The notes beneath the pieces are model-generated. The model was given only the letters and a program-made list of their open reading frames with translations. It had not been told where the DNA came from and ran no database searches. DNA of 64,000 nt from Ctenosaura bakeri (Eukaryota; Chordata; Lepidosauria; Squamata; Iguanidae), in the NCBI GenBank assembly GCA_948474755.1, contig CAOLHI010000652.1, positions 186,001 through 250,000 of the forward strand, written 5' to 3'. Position numbers and translations under genes: made by a program. Of the stretch, positions 55,901-64,000 are shown piece by piece. Position 1 is the stretch's first letter. Each line of letters begins with the position of its first letter.

Positions 55901-58900
55901 CTCTGTAGAGCTGGTTCTGAGAGGAAGTGGGAAGCAATGGGAGAAATCAGCTTTGTCCTCTTTTTTCCTCTCCTCTCACCTCTTGCGATGGTGTTTCTCT
56001 TGCTTGCTGTGTTCTTCCGTTGTCTAAGTGATACAAACACTATGCGGTGGACCCCCCCCCCACACACTGCTGTTTCTTGGGAGGATAAACATATTTCAGA
56101 CGTTGAGGGGGAGTCATTCACTTGGCAAGAGGCAGGGAGGCCTGTTGGTTGCTGAGGTTGGGTCTGTCCAGTTATGGACTGAGACCCCTGACTCCAGGTT
56201 GGAATGTGGTAGAATAACTTTAAAGAAAGACTTCTGTCGGGTTAGAGTGAATATCAGACTCTTGCAGTGCAAGCGGCCACCAGAACAGCCCCCGGCGTAC
56301 CCAGCCTGGCTGCCATCACAGCAGCAGAACGTCAGCTGACAGTAAAGCCCCTTGCCAGACTGAAGAGCGTGTGGCCGACAGTGGAGTCGTGTGGCTGTCA
56401 GTCTGCTGAGCCTTTCCGTGTGCCTCTCTAACAAGTATAGGATTGGGACATGGTTATAGCGGGTGTCATGCAGGATGCCCTGACAGCTGTCACCCAGCTG
56501 GAGGACATTCGTATCCTTGCCTTGTTAAAGCTGTTCTCTGTTTCTCCCTTCTCTTCTCACTGTAAGCACCATGAGGCAGGGTCTTATTTACCCCGCTTCT
56601 TCCCTGGATAATGTGGGCAGGCTGCCAATCTCCTTCAGTGTGCAGATGATGGTTCAAGTAAAACAGCATTTGGTGTTCTTGGAGCATAACTTAAAACAAA
56701 ATATGCACAAATGGGCCAAGCTGTATGGATTGTTTCTTAGAATCACAGAGGTGGAAGAGGCCACAAAGGACATCCAGTCCAACCCCCTGCCATGCCATGG
56801 TTCTTTATTGGAGCAGCTACACCCTGCAGAGTTGTTGCCTCTTGGCTCTCAGGAGGCTTCATATGCTGGTGTGTCTCTCTCTGCACAGCATCATCAAGGC
56901 GGCTTTTTGCTCACACACCCCATGGGGATTTCTTCAAGGACTGCTCAGTCCAAGATGAGGTCTCTTTTCTCCAAATCTGCCAGCTGACTTGCCCTAAAAA
57001 TGGCAAGCAGAAAACGGCAGCCTTGCCCTGAAAGACAGGGGAGCAGAGACAGCAGAAGGTGTAGAGAGGTGGCAGAAACAGGAATATGGGGTCTGTTGTG
57101 GTGGACATGGCAGGGAGGGGGTGAAGTTTTGTGTTCCCTCGGTGCCAAAGAAGCCGACTGGAAACAAGAAGGCCGACACAGCTCTGCAGGAGGGCGGTTG
57201 CGTGGGGAGAGCCGCAGGCATTGGCTGCTTTCGTTTATGGATCCCTTATCTTCAACCCTTCACAGAAAGATAGGACCTTTTTTTTTTTCCCCCAGGGAGA
57301 TGCTGGGAAGTCTTTCTGAATTCATTTGCTGAGAGTTTCTCACTCTAAGAGGAGGCAGGTTCAGCCCTCTCCCCTATTGAATAGGCAGACATGAATACTA
57401 GGCAGCGCATTATTCTCCCAGAAGAGATAACTTTTTGCTGATATCCGTTAACAAAAAAAGCATTCTCTAAAGCTGGCATGTTCTGCTCTGTGCGGATGTT
57501 GCATGTGAAGGGACTGATTCTTCTGAAGGATGTGGACTGTTGAACTACTGCCAGAAAGTGGGAGCTGGAGCCTAGAGTTTGGGGCCACTGTTGCTGGCCA
57601 GACCAGCCACAGCAGAAGCCAGTCCCTGTATCACGCTGTGGCCTTTGCTGGGGAAAGCTGAGAGCATGTGCCTCTTTGAACTCAGCTGCCTAAAGACCCC
57701 ACCTGAGATTATCTATTTTATATCCCTCCTTTCTTCCAACATGAGACTCAAAGCAGAGGAATATTCCTTTTCTCAAGCTGTGCAGACACTGAGCGACCAT
57801 CTCCAGCAGGTATTTTCAGGGGACCGAAAGATGTCCATGGCACCTGCTGTGGGCCTAGAGGTCTAGTAGGTCAGATTAAGAGATGGCTCATCCGGTCTTG
57901 AGCTGCTGAGTCTTTAAGATGGTGAGTTGAATCTGTCTTTAGGACTCTGTGACTTTTAATCAACGACACCCCTTGCTGCGCAGGCATCCCTGCTAGGAAC
58001 GTCCTGCTTCCTGCTCAGACCTCACTGAAATCACAGGAATGGTCTGGACTTCCAGCAGCTGCTGAGAACAAGGTCCAGTCCTGTTTCTGGAACTCGCTGG
58101 CAGCCTCACGGATGTTTATTATGTGGAGCATCAGTTGCCTCTGGCCATTTAGGGTCTTTGCTGTTGCTGGCCGGAATCCTGTAGCTGTACTACACTGGTA
58201 TAGGTGGTGGCAGAAGGAGCAAAGGGGCCCCAACACAGCAACAAAAGTAGAGAGGCAGGATGTTGGAGAGGTGGGTTGATCAGAGCCAGGAGATTTTGCC
58301 TGCCTTCACTCACCAGCACTGTGCAACTTGGGGAAAAGTGTAACTGCTGCCATAGTATATTAACAGGACTTTGGCCTCTGCCTGTGGACAAAACTGCATT
58401 TTTGTTTTCAGTACATGAATCAAAAGAAAACAATGGAAACTGAGGCTCCCTGTTTTCTTTTCAACAAGATCAAGGATAGCACACTTTGCTAGGCAACGTG
58501 ATGACTGGGTTGATATACATCTTTGCACGTGAACTGTGTTTTTAAAATTTGCAAGCCTAGTCCCATTTTCCAAAGAAAATGAAGCAGGGCGTGACATCCC
58601 CGCTTCCCTCCCTCGCTCCCCTTCCAAAAAAGTTTCCCTGAACAGAGTCATTGTTAAAATGCATGTTTGTTCTCAGTTACAGAGGAGAAGAAGTCCTTGA
58701 AGCGGACGTTTCAGCAGATACAAGAGGAGGAAGATGACGATTACCCTGGGAGCTACTCCCCGCAGGACCCCAACGCAGGACCCCTTCTGGTATGTCTGCA
58801 GGGTGGGGAGGGGGAAGGGGCAAGAGATGGATGTGAGCCCCTCTCTGGCAAAGAGAGAGCCACAAGGGGGAGCCATTAACAAACGCAGGAGAACCATCAG

Positions 58901-61900
58901 AAGCAGTGCCTTCATTTATTTGCTGTAAGCTATTGCAACTCACAAATGGAGGAAGAATATGAAACGGTTTTAAACAGGGAACATAAAACAAATATTATGC
59001 CTTGAAATTGCGACACTCACCACAAAATAAAAAGAATTGCTCAAAGCAAGGCAGTCTGTTGTAACCCAGCAGGGTGTGATTTAATTTGTGTGGCTAATAG
59101 ACAATCTCAGGAAGTTCATTAAACTTGGGTTTCCTGTCCTGCTGAGCCACACGGTTGCCTCTTCTTTGGTCCAGAAGAAAAAAGTCCTTCACATTTTCTG
59201 TGGTTGTGCAGTTCAATTTCTGAGTGTCTCGTAGGAGTTCTTAGGTATGCAAATATTGATAGAGCAGATAGCGGTACGCCCAGGCCTATTCCATTTGACT
59301 TACCAGGGAGTCTTAATAAGGAATGTAGTGCTCTGTAGGGAACAGATGTGGAGCTGCAGAACACAGGACACCATGACAGAGGTGAAGACAGTAGTATTTG
59401 ATCCTTGAATTTCCGGAGAAAAAAGGTGAGCACGGGGGAGGCACCCCTGAACTAGGGCTTCAGGATGCAGGCAGAGGCATCCTCAAGCTTAATCATCTCA
59501 GCGTGTTATTCCAGCTGACCAGCATAGCTTCTCTGAAGTTTTCTGGAGGTTCTGCATTTTCCTGTGGCAAAGCTATCATCCCACCTGTGTCTGATTGTTC
59601 TGAACCTGCCATGACTTTTTTGAAGGGGTGAGAGAGGCTGAAAGAATGCTTATAACATTGAGGAAACAATTTACAGGAGAAGATTGTGAAGGCTTGCAAG
59701 ACAGAAGGCCCTGCTGTGAATTTCCAAAACATGTTTTTATCACTTTAAGCATTTGTAATTTAGGTGTCGTTATGTACTTTATGGCAAAGGAATAGGTCAG
59801 GGCAGTGGTGTCGCTTATCTCATGTTCCTGTTCAGATTCCAGAATGATGGATCTTGCTGTCTTTCAGGTATATCATTACCAGAAATTGATGTTTGAATGC
59901 AGACTCTGAGAGTTCTGTTGCAAACATAGAGGCTGGTGCTCTCTCCTTTTCAAGAGAGCCTTGTGTAGGCATTGTTTCCAGTAGCAACAAGGCTGCCAGT
60001 AGTAACAGGGCTTCCACTCTCGTAAAAATGTGTGAGTTGCCTGATGGATTAGCCCAGTCGTCCGCCTCATCCAGTCAACCAGATGGCCCCAGGAGGTCTC
60101 CAAGCTAGACCTGAAGGTGATAGTCCTTCCTGGGGAATTGGGGTAAGAACAGCATGCTCCCTCTGGACATGGAGCTAGTCCTCTTGGAAAGCCATCTAAC
60201 ATGGTGGCCACCACTCTGCCTCGTAAGAGTGAAGTCTTAATTATGTTGGGGGTAGCAGTAACATTTCTGATCTGTTGTCAGTTTAGGATGCCCGATTGTT
60301 TACAACAGGGCTCAGCAGTGTTCGACTGTCAGGCAGCATGTGGCCTCTTTAGGCTTTGTTTTGCAGCTTGATGCCCTGCCCAACACAGCAAGAATACATT
60401 TTTAATAGAATCCTATTACCACTCTCACAATCAGGAAGTTTCTTCTAATGTTCAGTTGAAATCTGCCCTCCTGTAACTGAAAATCATTAGACCTAGTGTC
60501 AAACAATGCCAGCAAAGCAACCTGCAGTCCTCAGCCCTTCTGTTCCATTGTGATATGCCACGTGGAAGCAAAATCTTGGGCTGGTGCCACACACACGTGC
60601 ACAGCCAGGTAGAGCTGTCATCCTGGTCTAGTGTTGCCCTTTTCCTCGAGAGCAGGGCTTTCCAAATGGTGTGCCACAACAAATTAGTGTGTTGCCTGAA
60701 GTGTGTAGGTGTGTGGCCTACAATCTTGGAAATGCATGTTATTATTTATAAATCATATATTTTTAAAAATATATGAAAGGTTCTCATGAGGAATGTTGTG
60801 TCCCCATACATTTTGTTTTTACAATTTATGTATGTGTCTGTATCTCTTACAAGGGGTTAATTTAACCTCCAGTTTGCCAGTGAAACTGAATTACTGTCTC
60901 ACGAAATGATACATGTCTAAAGAAGTGTGTCACCAACATGAAAAATGTGGAAAGCTCTGCTCTAGAGGACAGGCAAGAAGGATATTGGAACTCTGTAGAG
61001 TTCTAGGAATAGAATCTTTTCTGGCAAATAAATGTCAGGAGTGGCAGAAATGGCTTAGTAGGACCAAGAAACATATGAAAGAGCATCTTCTAGTGCTCAG
61101 AAAGAAATTACTTCCAGAATGCTAGTAGTCTAGGTAGGAGATGAATGGCTGCACAGAGAAGGAGGGTCTTTGAAAAGTGCCTGTGATGTACATAGGAAAG
61201 AGCACAGCAGCTGGGGTTCTGGAAATGGTCATTGCTGTCTTTTGTGGCTCTTGTGCAGACTGAGGACTTGATCAAAGCCCTGCAGGATCTGGAAAACGCA
61301 GCCTCTGGAGACGCCACAGTGCGGCAGAAGATTGCCTCCCTTCCCCAAGAGGTCCAAGATGTGTCGCTCTTAGAGAAGATTACAGGTGAGAATCTAAAGT
61401 ACCCTTACCTGTGGGTGGATGCTGCGGGCATGGCAATCTGCTGACATGTGGTGTACAAGTTGGCCTGGGGAGTTTTGCCATTAAGTGAGAGATGATCTTC
61501 TGCCTTTCCGTTGGTTTTTGGGCCAATATGGCTTGGTGACTGCTGGTCCATTCCCCCCTGCCGCTGCCAGTCTACCCACCTGCTTTTCCTTCCCTGTGGG
61601 GACAATACTGTTGATATGTTGAGTGTAGTTGCCACATTCCTCACTGGAGTGGGCCCTCATCATATCAGGGACTTACTCTGAGAGTCAGCGGTGAGACAGT
61701 GACACTGTAGAACAGAGGTGGGAATTGTGTGGCCCTTTAGACATTTTTGGACTGCAACTCTCAGCACCTCAGCTAACATAGCCAGTAGTGATGGAGGCTG
61801 GAAGTTGCCATCTAGCAACGTGTGGTGCAGGACATGGCTCCCCCCTCTGCTGTCAGGTAACCATATTGGTTGTGTGGTGACTGCACTCACAGCCAGACAA

Positions 61901-63490
61901 ACACAGGGCCTCTGTGGTTACCTGCGTCTGAGCCCATAGAGCTTATTGGTCCTGTTAGGTGCCCATTCTGAGGTGCCTGTTCCCACTTGCTCTTTCAAGT
62001 GCCTCACAGTAGAGGAAACAGTGCTGCACTGGAGAGGGCGATCTGAGCAAAGCAAAGCATATCACACATAAGCACTGCAGCCCTCATACAGCAAAGTGCC
62101 ACTCAGGCATCAGAGCACCGTAGCAGGAGAGCCCCAGGGCTGCTGAAGGAGGCATTCTCAAAGCCAGGCTCACAGTCTGTGCTGTCACCGCAACTCTTCT
62201 GAGAAGGGAGCTGCTGGCCTTGATGCCTTTGTAGTTCAGCACCATCTCTGCATGCGACCAGAGGGGGGTATTTAAGTTGCCAGCTGACACAAAAGGCTCA
62301 GCCAGGTTTGTTTGTATGTAAATCCTGCCTTCTCTCAGTATGGAACCCAGCGTGATTGTACAGCATGCGTTAACACAAAATCTAGCTTAAAAAAATATTC
62401 CTTATAATAAAAAGTAAATTATCCTATTAACTAATATAAAATAGTTCCTGCACAGGAAGGGGTTGGACTAGATGGCCCTTGTGGTCTCTTCCCACTCTAT
62501 AATTCTAAACTAATATAAAATAGTTTAGAATTATAGAGTGGGAAGAGACCACAAGGGCCACCTAGTCCAACCCCTTGCTATGCAGGAATGCAGAAATTGC
62601 ACACTCCTGAAAAATGCTCATCCAACCTCAGTTTAAAAACTTCCAAAGAGGAAAAGTCCACCCTCTTCCAAGGTAGTCTAGTTTAAAAGGATTTAAAACA
62701 CAACAGATGAGGGAAAAGTATGGCTCCCCTCATTCAAAGACAGCAGGAACCAGCTAATGGCCAACAGCTTGTCTAAATAAAATGGCCTTTGGCTGGTGGT
62801 AGAATGAGAACAGAAAGGGGCCAGCCTCCCCTTCTAAGGGAGGGAATTCCATAGCCGGGGAGCAGCCACTGAGAAGGCCCTCTACACATCCTCTCCCATT
62901 GTGTGGTTCTGTGGCTATAGAGCTGTTGGTTCTCTGGCAAGGTGCTGCTTTCTAAACAGTTTGCCCTTGGGATGCAGCCTGAGCTGCTCTTGAGCTCCCC
63001 TGCTGCCAAATTCCTTTCTTGCTCCCCTCTGGGTCCAGCCAGCCCTGGCAGTGCCTCCTTGGCTTTCCTGAAAGAAACACACATGCACATGTGTACCCTC
63101 TCGAACAGGCTTCATGAGTATCACGAGGTGCCAATGGTTGTATTTCTCCAGCTCTGTTTGAAAGAGATCGCCACTTTGTTAGTAAGCGTGAGTGCTGCTC
63201 AATTGAAAATTCAGCACAGAAGAGAGGCCGGTGGGTGGGAAGCTGCTTTTTTGTTGTTGGCACAAAAGAGTTTGAATGAAGTCGGTGTAAATTCCGTGCC
63301 CCCTTTCTGCCTAGACAAAGAGGCAGCGGAGCGCCTTTCAAAGACAGTAGACGAGGCGTGTTTGCTACTAGCAGAGTACAATGGGCGCCTGGCGGCAGAG
63401 CTGGAGGATCGGCGCCAGCTGGCACGCATGCTGATTGAGTACACGCAGAACCAGAAGGATGTGCTCACGGAGAAGGAGAAGAAGCTGGAA
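40821..63490 (+). CDS. RPRD1B: RPRD1B (CREPT), Pol II CTD-binding protein (six coding exons, last exon missing)
   Basis: Joined exons are 40821-40971, 49900-50029, 53220-53353, 58677-58789, 61259-61385 and 63315-63490. They total 831 bases or 277 codons with all junction phases consistent. Human RPRD1B has 326 residues, and the missing 49 match one final coding exon beyond the right edge. The protein is nearly identical to human. It has an N-terminal CID domain (about residues 1-133), which binds the phosphorylated heptad repeats of the RNA polymerase II C-terminal domain, then an acidic linker and a C-terminal coiled-coil. From work on the family, RPRD1 proteins form dimers, recruit the RPAP2 phosphatase and take part in transcription and termination at promoters of genes such as cyclin D1. 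No break was seen. Confidence 0.97.
41347..41875 (-). repeat. tRNA-derived SINE split by a CR1
   Basis: The tail part, 41347-41420 (GTCTTCAGGTTGGTTCTAGC, TTAAGGCGACCCTATCAC), and the head part, 41763-41875 (CTGAGGCTGAGAGAGTGTGA, then a B box, GGGATTGGAACCCTGG, read in reverse), belong to one minus-strand SINE interrupted by the CR1 at 41421-41762. Confidence 0.8.
41421..41762 (-). repeat. CR1 LINE 3' end inserted in a SINE
   Basis: Starts TCATAGAATCATAGAAATCT; the C-terminal frame on the minus strand runs to AAATATTTAAACATGGCT. Young copy. Confidence 0.9.
42376..42990 (-). repeat. CR1 LINE 3' part, young copy
   Basis: A 164-residue intact C-terminal frame on the minus strand (42463-42957); starts ATAGAATCATAGAATCATAG. 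Confidence 0.92.
43080..43285 (+). repeat. tRNA-derived SINE
   Basis: AGCGGTTTGAGTGCTGTACT, a B-box-like CAGGGTTCAGATCCCC, TAGTCACACACTCTCAGCCT, and the tail CACCATAAGTCAGAAACAAC. Confidence 0.85.
43360..43790 (-). repeat. L2-type LINE 3' region
   Basis: 43690-43790 read on the minus strand encodes [17 protein letters not shown], the L2 C-terminal signature. 43360-43480 holds the 3' end (TTATATCTATTCAGCCCCCC in plus orientation). Diverged. Confidence 0.6.
43885..44180 (+). repeat. Possible very old CR1 fragment
   Basis: GAGATATTTGAAAGGCTTTA, GAGCAGAAGTTGGATGGCAG and GCTGGTTGGACTCGAAGGGC occur in CR1 order, but similarity is low. Confidence 0.4.
44418..44930 (-). repeat. Old CR1 LINE fragment
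   Basis: CTCATACAGTCTTAGCACTA, CATCTAGTCCAATCTGCTGC, GGTCTCTGGAGCAGCATAAA and CCTCCTCTGGACGTTTTCCA in order on the minus strand; strongly diverged. Confidence 0.75.
44931..45531. other. RPRD1B intron 1, LINE 3' end scrap
   Basis: 45270-45335 has GGCAGAATATAAATTCAATA and (AAATA)n, a LINE 3' end. The rest is not recognised. Confidence 0.45.
45532..46237. mobile_element. hAT-type non-autonomous element, copy 3
   Basis: Ends CAGTGGTTCTCAACC and GGTTGAGAACCACTG are perfect inverted repeats. The 8-bp target duplication CTGTAAGA (45524-45531 and 46238-46245) is perfect. The GC-rich core, 45630-46130, is shared with copies 1 and 2, including the block GACGGGAGGTTCTCCCGGTA. Best preserved copy. Confidence 0.92.
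46246..47454. other. RPRD1B intron 1, no recognised gene
   Basis: Unique-looking, with a (CA)n of about 14 bases at 46352. No exon recognised. Confidence 0.4.
47455..47640 (-). repeat. 5S rRNA-derived SINE
   Basis: The reverse complement contains GCTAAGCAGGATCAGCCCTG and AACACTTGGATGGGAGATC, matching 5S rRNA, with the SINE tail (AAGTTGCCTGTTGACTTATG in plus orientation) at the left end. Confidence 0.83.
47740..47920. mobile_element. Foldback MITE, well preserved
   Basis: AGGCCATTTCCGCACTCGAG at the left and CTCGAGTGCAGAAATGGCCT at the right pair almost fully, and pairing continues through GTTATACCGCTACGATT and AATCGTAGCACTATAAC, then through TTGCAACGTCCTATGAAATC. Arms of about 85 bases with a short G/C-rich loop. 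Confidence 0.85.
47921..48749. other. RPRD1B intron 1, AT-rich, no recognised gene
   Basis: 48500-48590 is AT-rich with repeated TTAATATTA words. Nothing else recognised. Confidence 0.4.
48750..49513 (+). repeat. CR1 LINE 3' part, young copy
   Basis: An intact 255-residue frame (48767-49534) covers the CR1 C-terminus; 3' end TTTCTATGATTCTATGG. 5'-truncated at TAAGGTCCTACACTTGGGTA. Confidence 0.93.
49900..50029 (+). CDS. RPRD1B: RPRD1B exon 2 (CID core)
   Basis: The acceptor is a T-rich tract ending TATTGCTAG and the donor is GTATGT. It encodes the conserved CID core, with [20 protein letters not shown] at about residues 55-74; the LANDV motif holds an aspartate that contacts the CTD in this domain family. 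One serine replaces an asparagine relative to human (AKSSRK). Confidence 0.97.
50033..50760 (-). repeat. L2 LINE, partial reverse transcriptase
   Basis: On the minus strand, 50740-50483 encodes L2 reverse transcriptase including the catalytic [11 protein letters not shown]; frames then continue to [14 protein letters not shown] (about 50350). The 3' end with TTTATTTATTTATT in plus orientation begins only a few bases after RPRD1B exon 2. Frameshifts and gaps make it inactive. Confidence 0.85.
50761..52754. other. RPRD1B intron 2, no recognised gene
   Basis: Unique-looking sequence; open frames on the minus strand are short and without recognised domains. Confidence 0.4.
52755..53195 (-). repeat. 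L1 LINE 3' end
   Basis: On the minus strand the frame near 53195-53068 reads [20 protein letters not shown], like the L1 ORF2 C-terminus, followed by an A-rich 3' UTR and tail (52755-52900). It ends within a few tens of bases of the RPRD1B exon 3 acceptor. Confidence 0.65.
53220..53353 (+). CDS. RPRD1B: RPRD1B exon 3 (end of the CID)
   Basis: The acceptor is TGACTTTCCAG at 53209-53219 and the donor GTAAAA at 53354. It encodes [20 protein letters not shown] and the end of the CID, then a serine- and proline-containing linker. A minus-strand L1 fragment ends only a few tens of bases upstream of the acceptor. Confidence 0.96.
53354..55351. other. RPRD1B intron 3 first part, no recognised gene
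   Basis: A (GT)n run lies at about 54527-54549. No other repeat or exon recognised. Confidence 0.4.
55352..55770 (-). repeat. CR1 LINE 3' part, older copy
   Basis: AGAATCATGGAGCTGAAAGT through CTCTCTAATTCACTCCTCAT on the minus strand; C-terminal CR1 frame broken. Confidence 0.85.
55771..58676. other. RPRD1B intron 3 second part, no recognised gene
   Basis: A CR1 3' tip scrap lies at about 56736-56795 on the minus strand (AATCACAGAGGTGGAAGAGG). Otherwise unique-looking; open frames lack recognised domains. Confidence 0.45.
58677..58789 (+). CDS. RPRD1B: RPRD1B exon 4 (acidic linker)
   Basis: The acceptor ends TTTGTTCTCAG and the donor is GTATGT. It encodes [20 protein letters not shown] and the [14 protein letters not shown] segment, the acidic linker between CID and coiled-coil, nearly identical to human. 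Confidence 0.96.
58790..61258. other. RPRD1B intron 4, old CR1 scrap
   Basis: 60398-60520 resembles a minus-strand CR1 (CACAATCAGGAAGTTTCTTC, TAATGTTCAGTTGAAATCTG). The rest is not recognised. Confidence 0.45.
61259..61385 (+). CDS. RPRD1B: RPRD1B exon 5 (start of the coiled-coil region)
   Basis: The acceptor is CTCTTGTGCAG and the donor GTGAGA. It encodes [20 protein letters not shown] followed by [19 protein letters not shown]. This is the conserved C-terminal helical region used for dimerisation in the RPRD1 family. Confidence 0.96.
62315..62960 (-). repeat. L2 LINE 3' region, interrupted by CR1 sequence
   Basis: 62800-62960 on the minus strand encodes [14 protein letters not shown], the L2 signature. 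62315-62440 carries an L2-like 3' end (GTAAATCCTGCCTTCTCTCA). The CR1 hairpin at 62440-62690 lies between. Confidence 0.65.
62440..62690. repeat. Inverted pair of CR1 3' ends (hairpin)
   Basis: 62447-62507 (plus) and 62517-62690 (minus) are CR1 3' ends facing each other. The first 64 or so bases pair with about three mismatches around a short AT loop. The 17-base word ACTAATATAAAATAGTT occurs on both sides of the plus-strand piece (about 62430 and 62507). Confidence 0.85.
63315..63490 (+). CDS. RPRD1B: RPRD1B exon 6 (coiled-coil)
   Basis: The acceptor is TTTCTGCCTAG and the donor GTGAGT at 63491. It encodes [20 protein letters not shown] and continues through [19 protein letters not shown] to KKLE. 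One valine is replaced by isoleucine and one serine by threonine relative to human. The remaining 49 residues must lie in an exon beyond 64,000. Confidence 0.96.
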
Positions 63491-64000
63491 GTGAGTATCA
63501 TTCAGCAAGATGCTGAAAGCCCTCTCCTTCCTCAGAGGTTTCTCTCTTTTCACCTTTGTGCCGCTTTCCTTAAAACACAAGTCTGGAGTTGCTGCACCAC
63601 ACAAGAGGAGTGATTTGTCATGTCTGAAACAGGCATGTGTGTTTTCCATCACTTTAAATGCATACCACAGGGTACTGCAGCTCCCTTTTGTGCGTTTGTG
63701 TAGCATGTGGCCAAGCTGATAGAATGCACCTTGCTGCTTCAACGGTGGCTCTCTCTGATCTTGATCCACACTCATACCAGCACAAGCTTCTACTGCAAAG
63801 ATTGGGGTTTGAGCAGGAATGATGGGGAGGAAGTTGGCAGGCTTGTGCTCAAATCTTGAACATAGCAGTCAAAAGGAATGCTCCCTGCTTGAGCTGGGCC
63901 AGTGTGGTATAAAAACATGATACTTCTGTGGGAGAAGGAAACCTTAAAATATGACCTTTCTAGAAGGAGATTTCAAAGCTTCCCGGTGGTTCGGATGACC
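63491..64000. other. Start of RPRD1B intron 6, nothing recognised
   Basis: Follows the GTGAGT donor of exon 6; no repeat or exon recognised before the window ends. Confidence 0.5.

Noticed and set aside
1..64000. CRISPR array, operon or other prokaryotic system
   Set aside because: Spliced vertebrate genes and reptile retrotransposons fill the window; no regularly spaced identical repeats of that type were seen.

Overview
The window looks like nuclear DNA of a lizard-like reptile (a squamate). I infer this from two conserved vertebrate genes with spliced exons, a dense load of CR1 LINEs with their typical 3' tail, SINEs derived from 5S rRNA and from tRNA, BovB/RTE tails, L2 and L1 fragments, and hAT and Tigger-like DNA transposons. 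I cannot name the species.

There are two host genes, arranged head to head. TTI1 is on the minus strand: five coding exons lie between 37,551 (start codon) and 18,498, and the last roughly 95 residues are not in the window as far as I can see. RPRD1B is on the plus strand: six coding exons lie between 40,821 (start codon) and 63,490, encoding the first 277 residues of an expected 326. Only the last coding exon is missing. Between them, at about 40,070-41,130, is a CpG island that probably acts as a shared two-way promoter. TTI1 is a scaffold of the TTT complex, which matures PI3K-like kinases. RPRD1B binds the RNA polymerase II C-terminal domain. The two share a promoter region, but nothing here shows a joint pathway.

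Layout: 1-18,497 is the region downstream of the last TTI1 exon found. It is mostly transposon fragments, with one weak exon-like stretch on the plus strand at 9,712-9,952. 18,498-37,596 holds the TTI1 exons with repeat-filled introns (CR1 clusters, a 5S SINE split by a CR1, a solo LTR, a Tigger-like element with a strong hairpin). 37,597-40,500 is the probable 5' UTR intron of TTI1, with a CR1, a foldback element and the promoter. 40,821-64,000 is RPRD1B, with introns carrying CR1, L2, L1, SINE and hAT copies.

No operon, CRISPR array, viral coding region or clearly new system was found. The most interesting signals are structural: a CR1 insertion that begins four bases into a TTI1 intron, nested insertions that date one another, a hAT family with perfect 8-bp target duplications, and three strong inverted-repeat hairpins.
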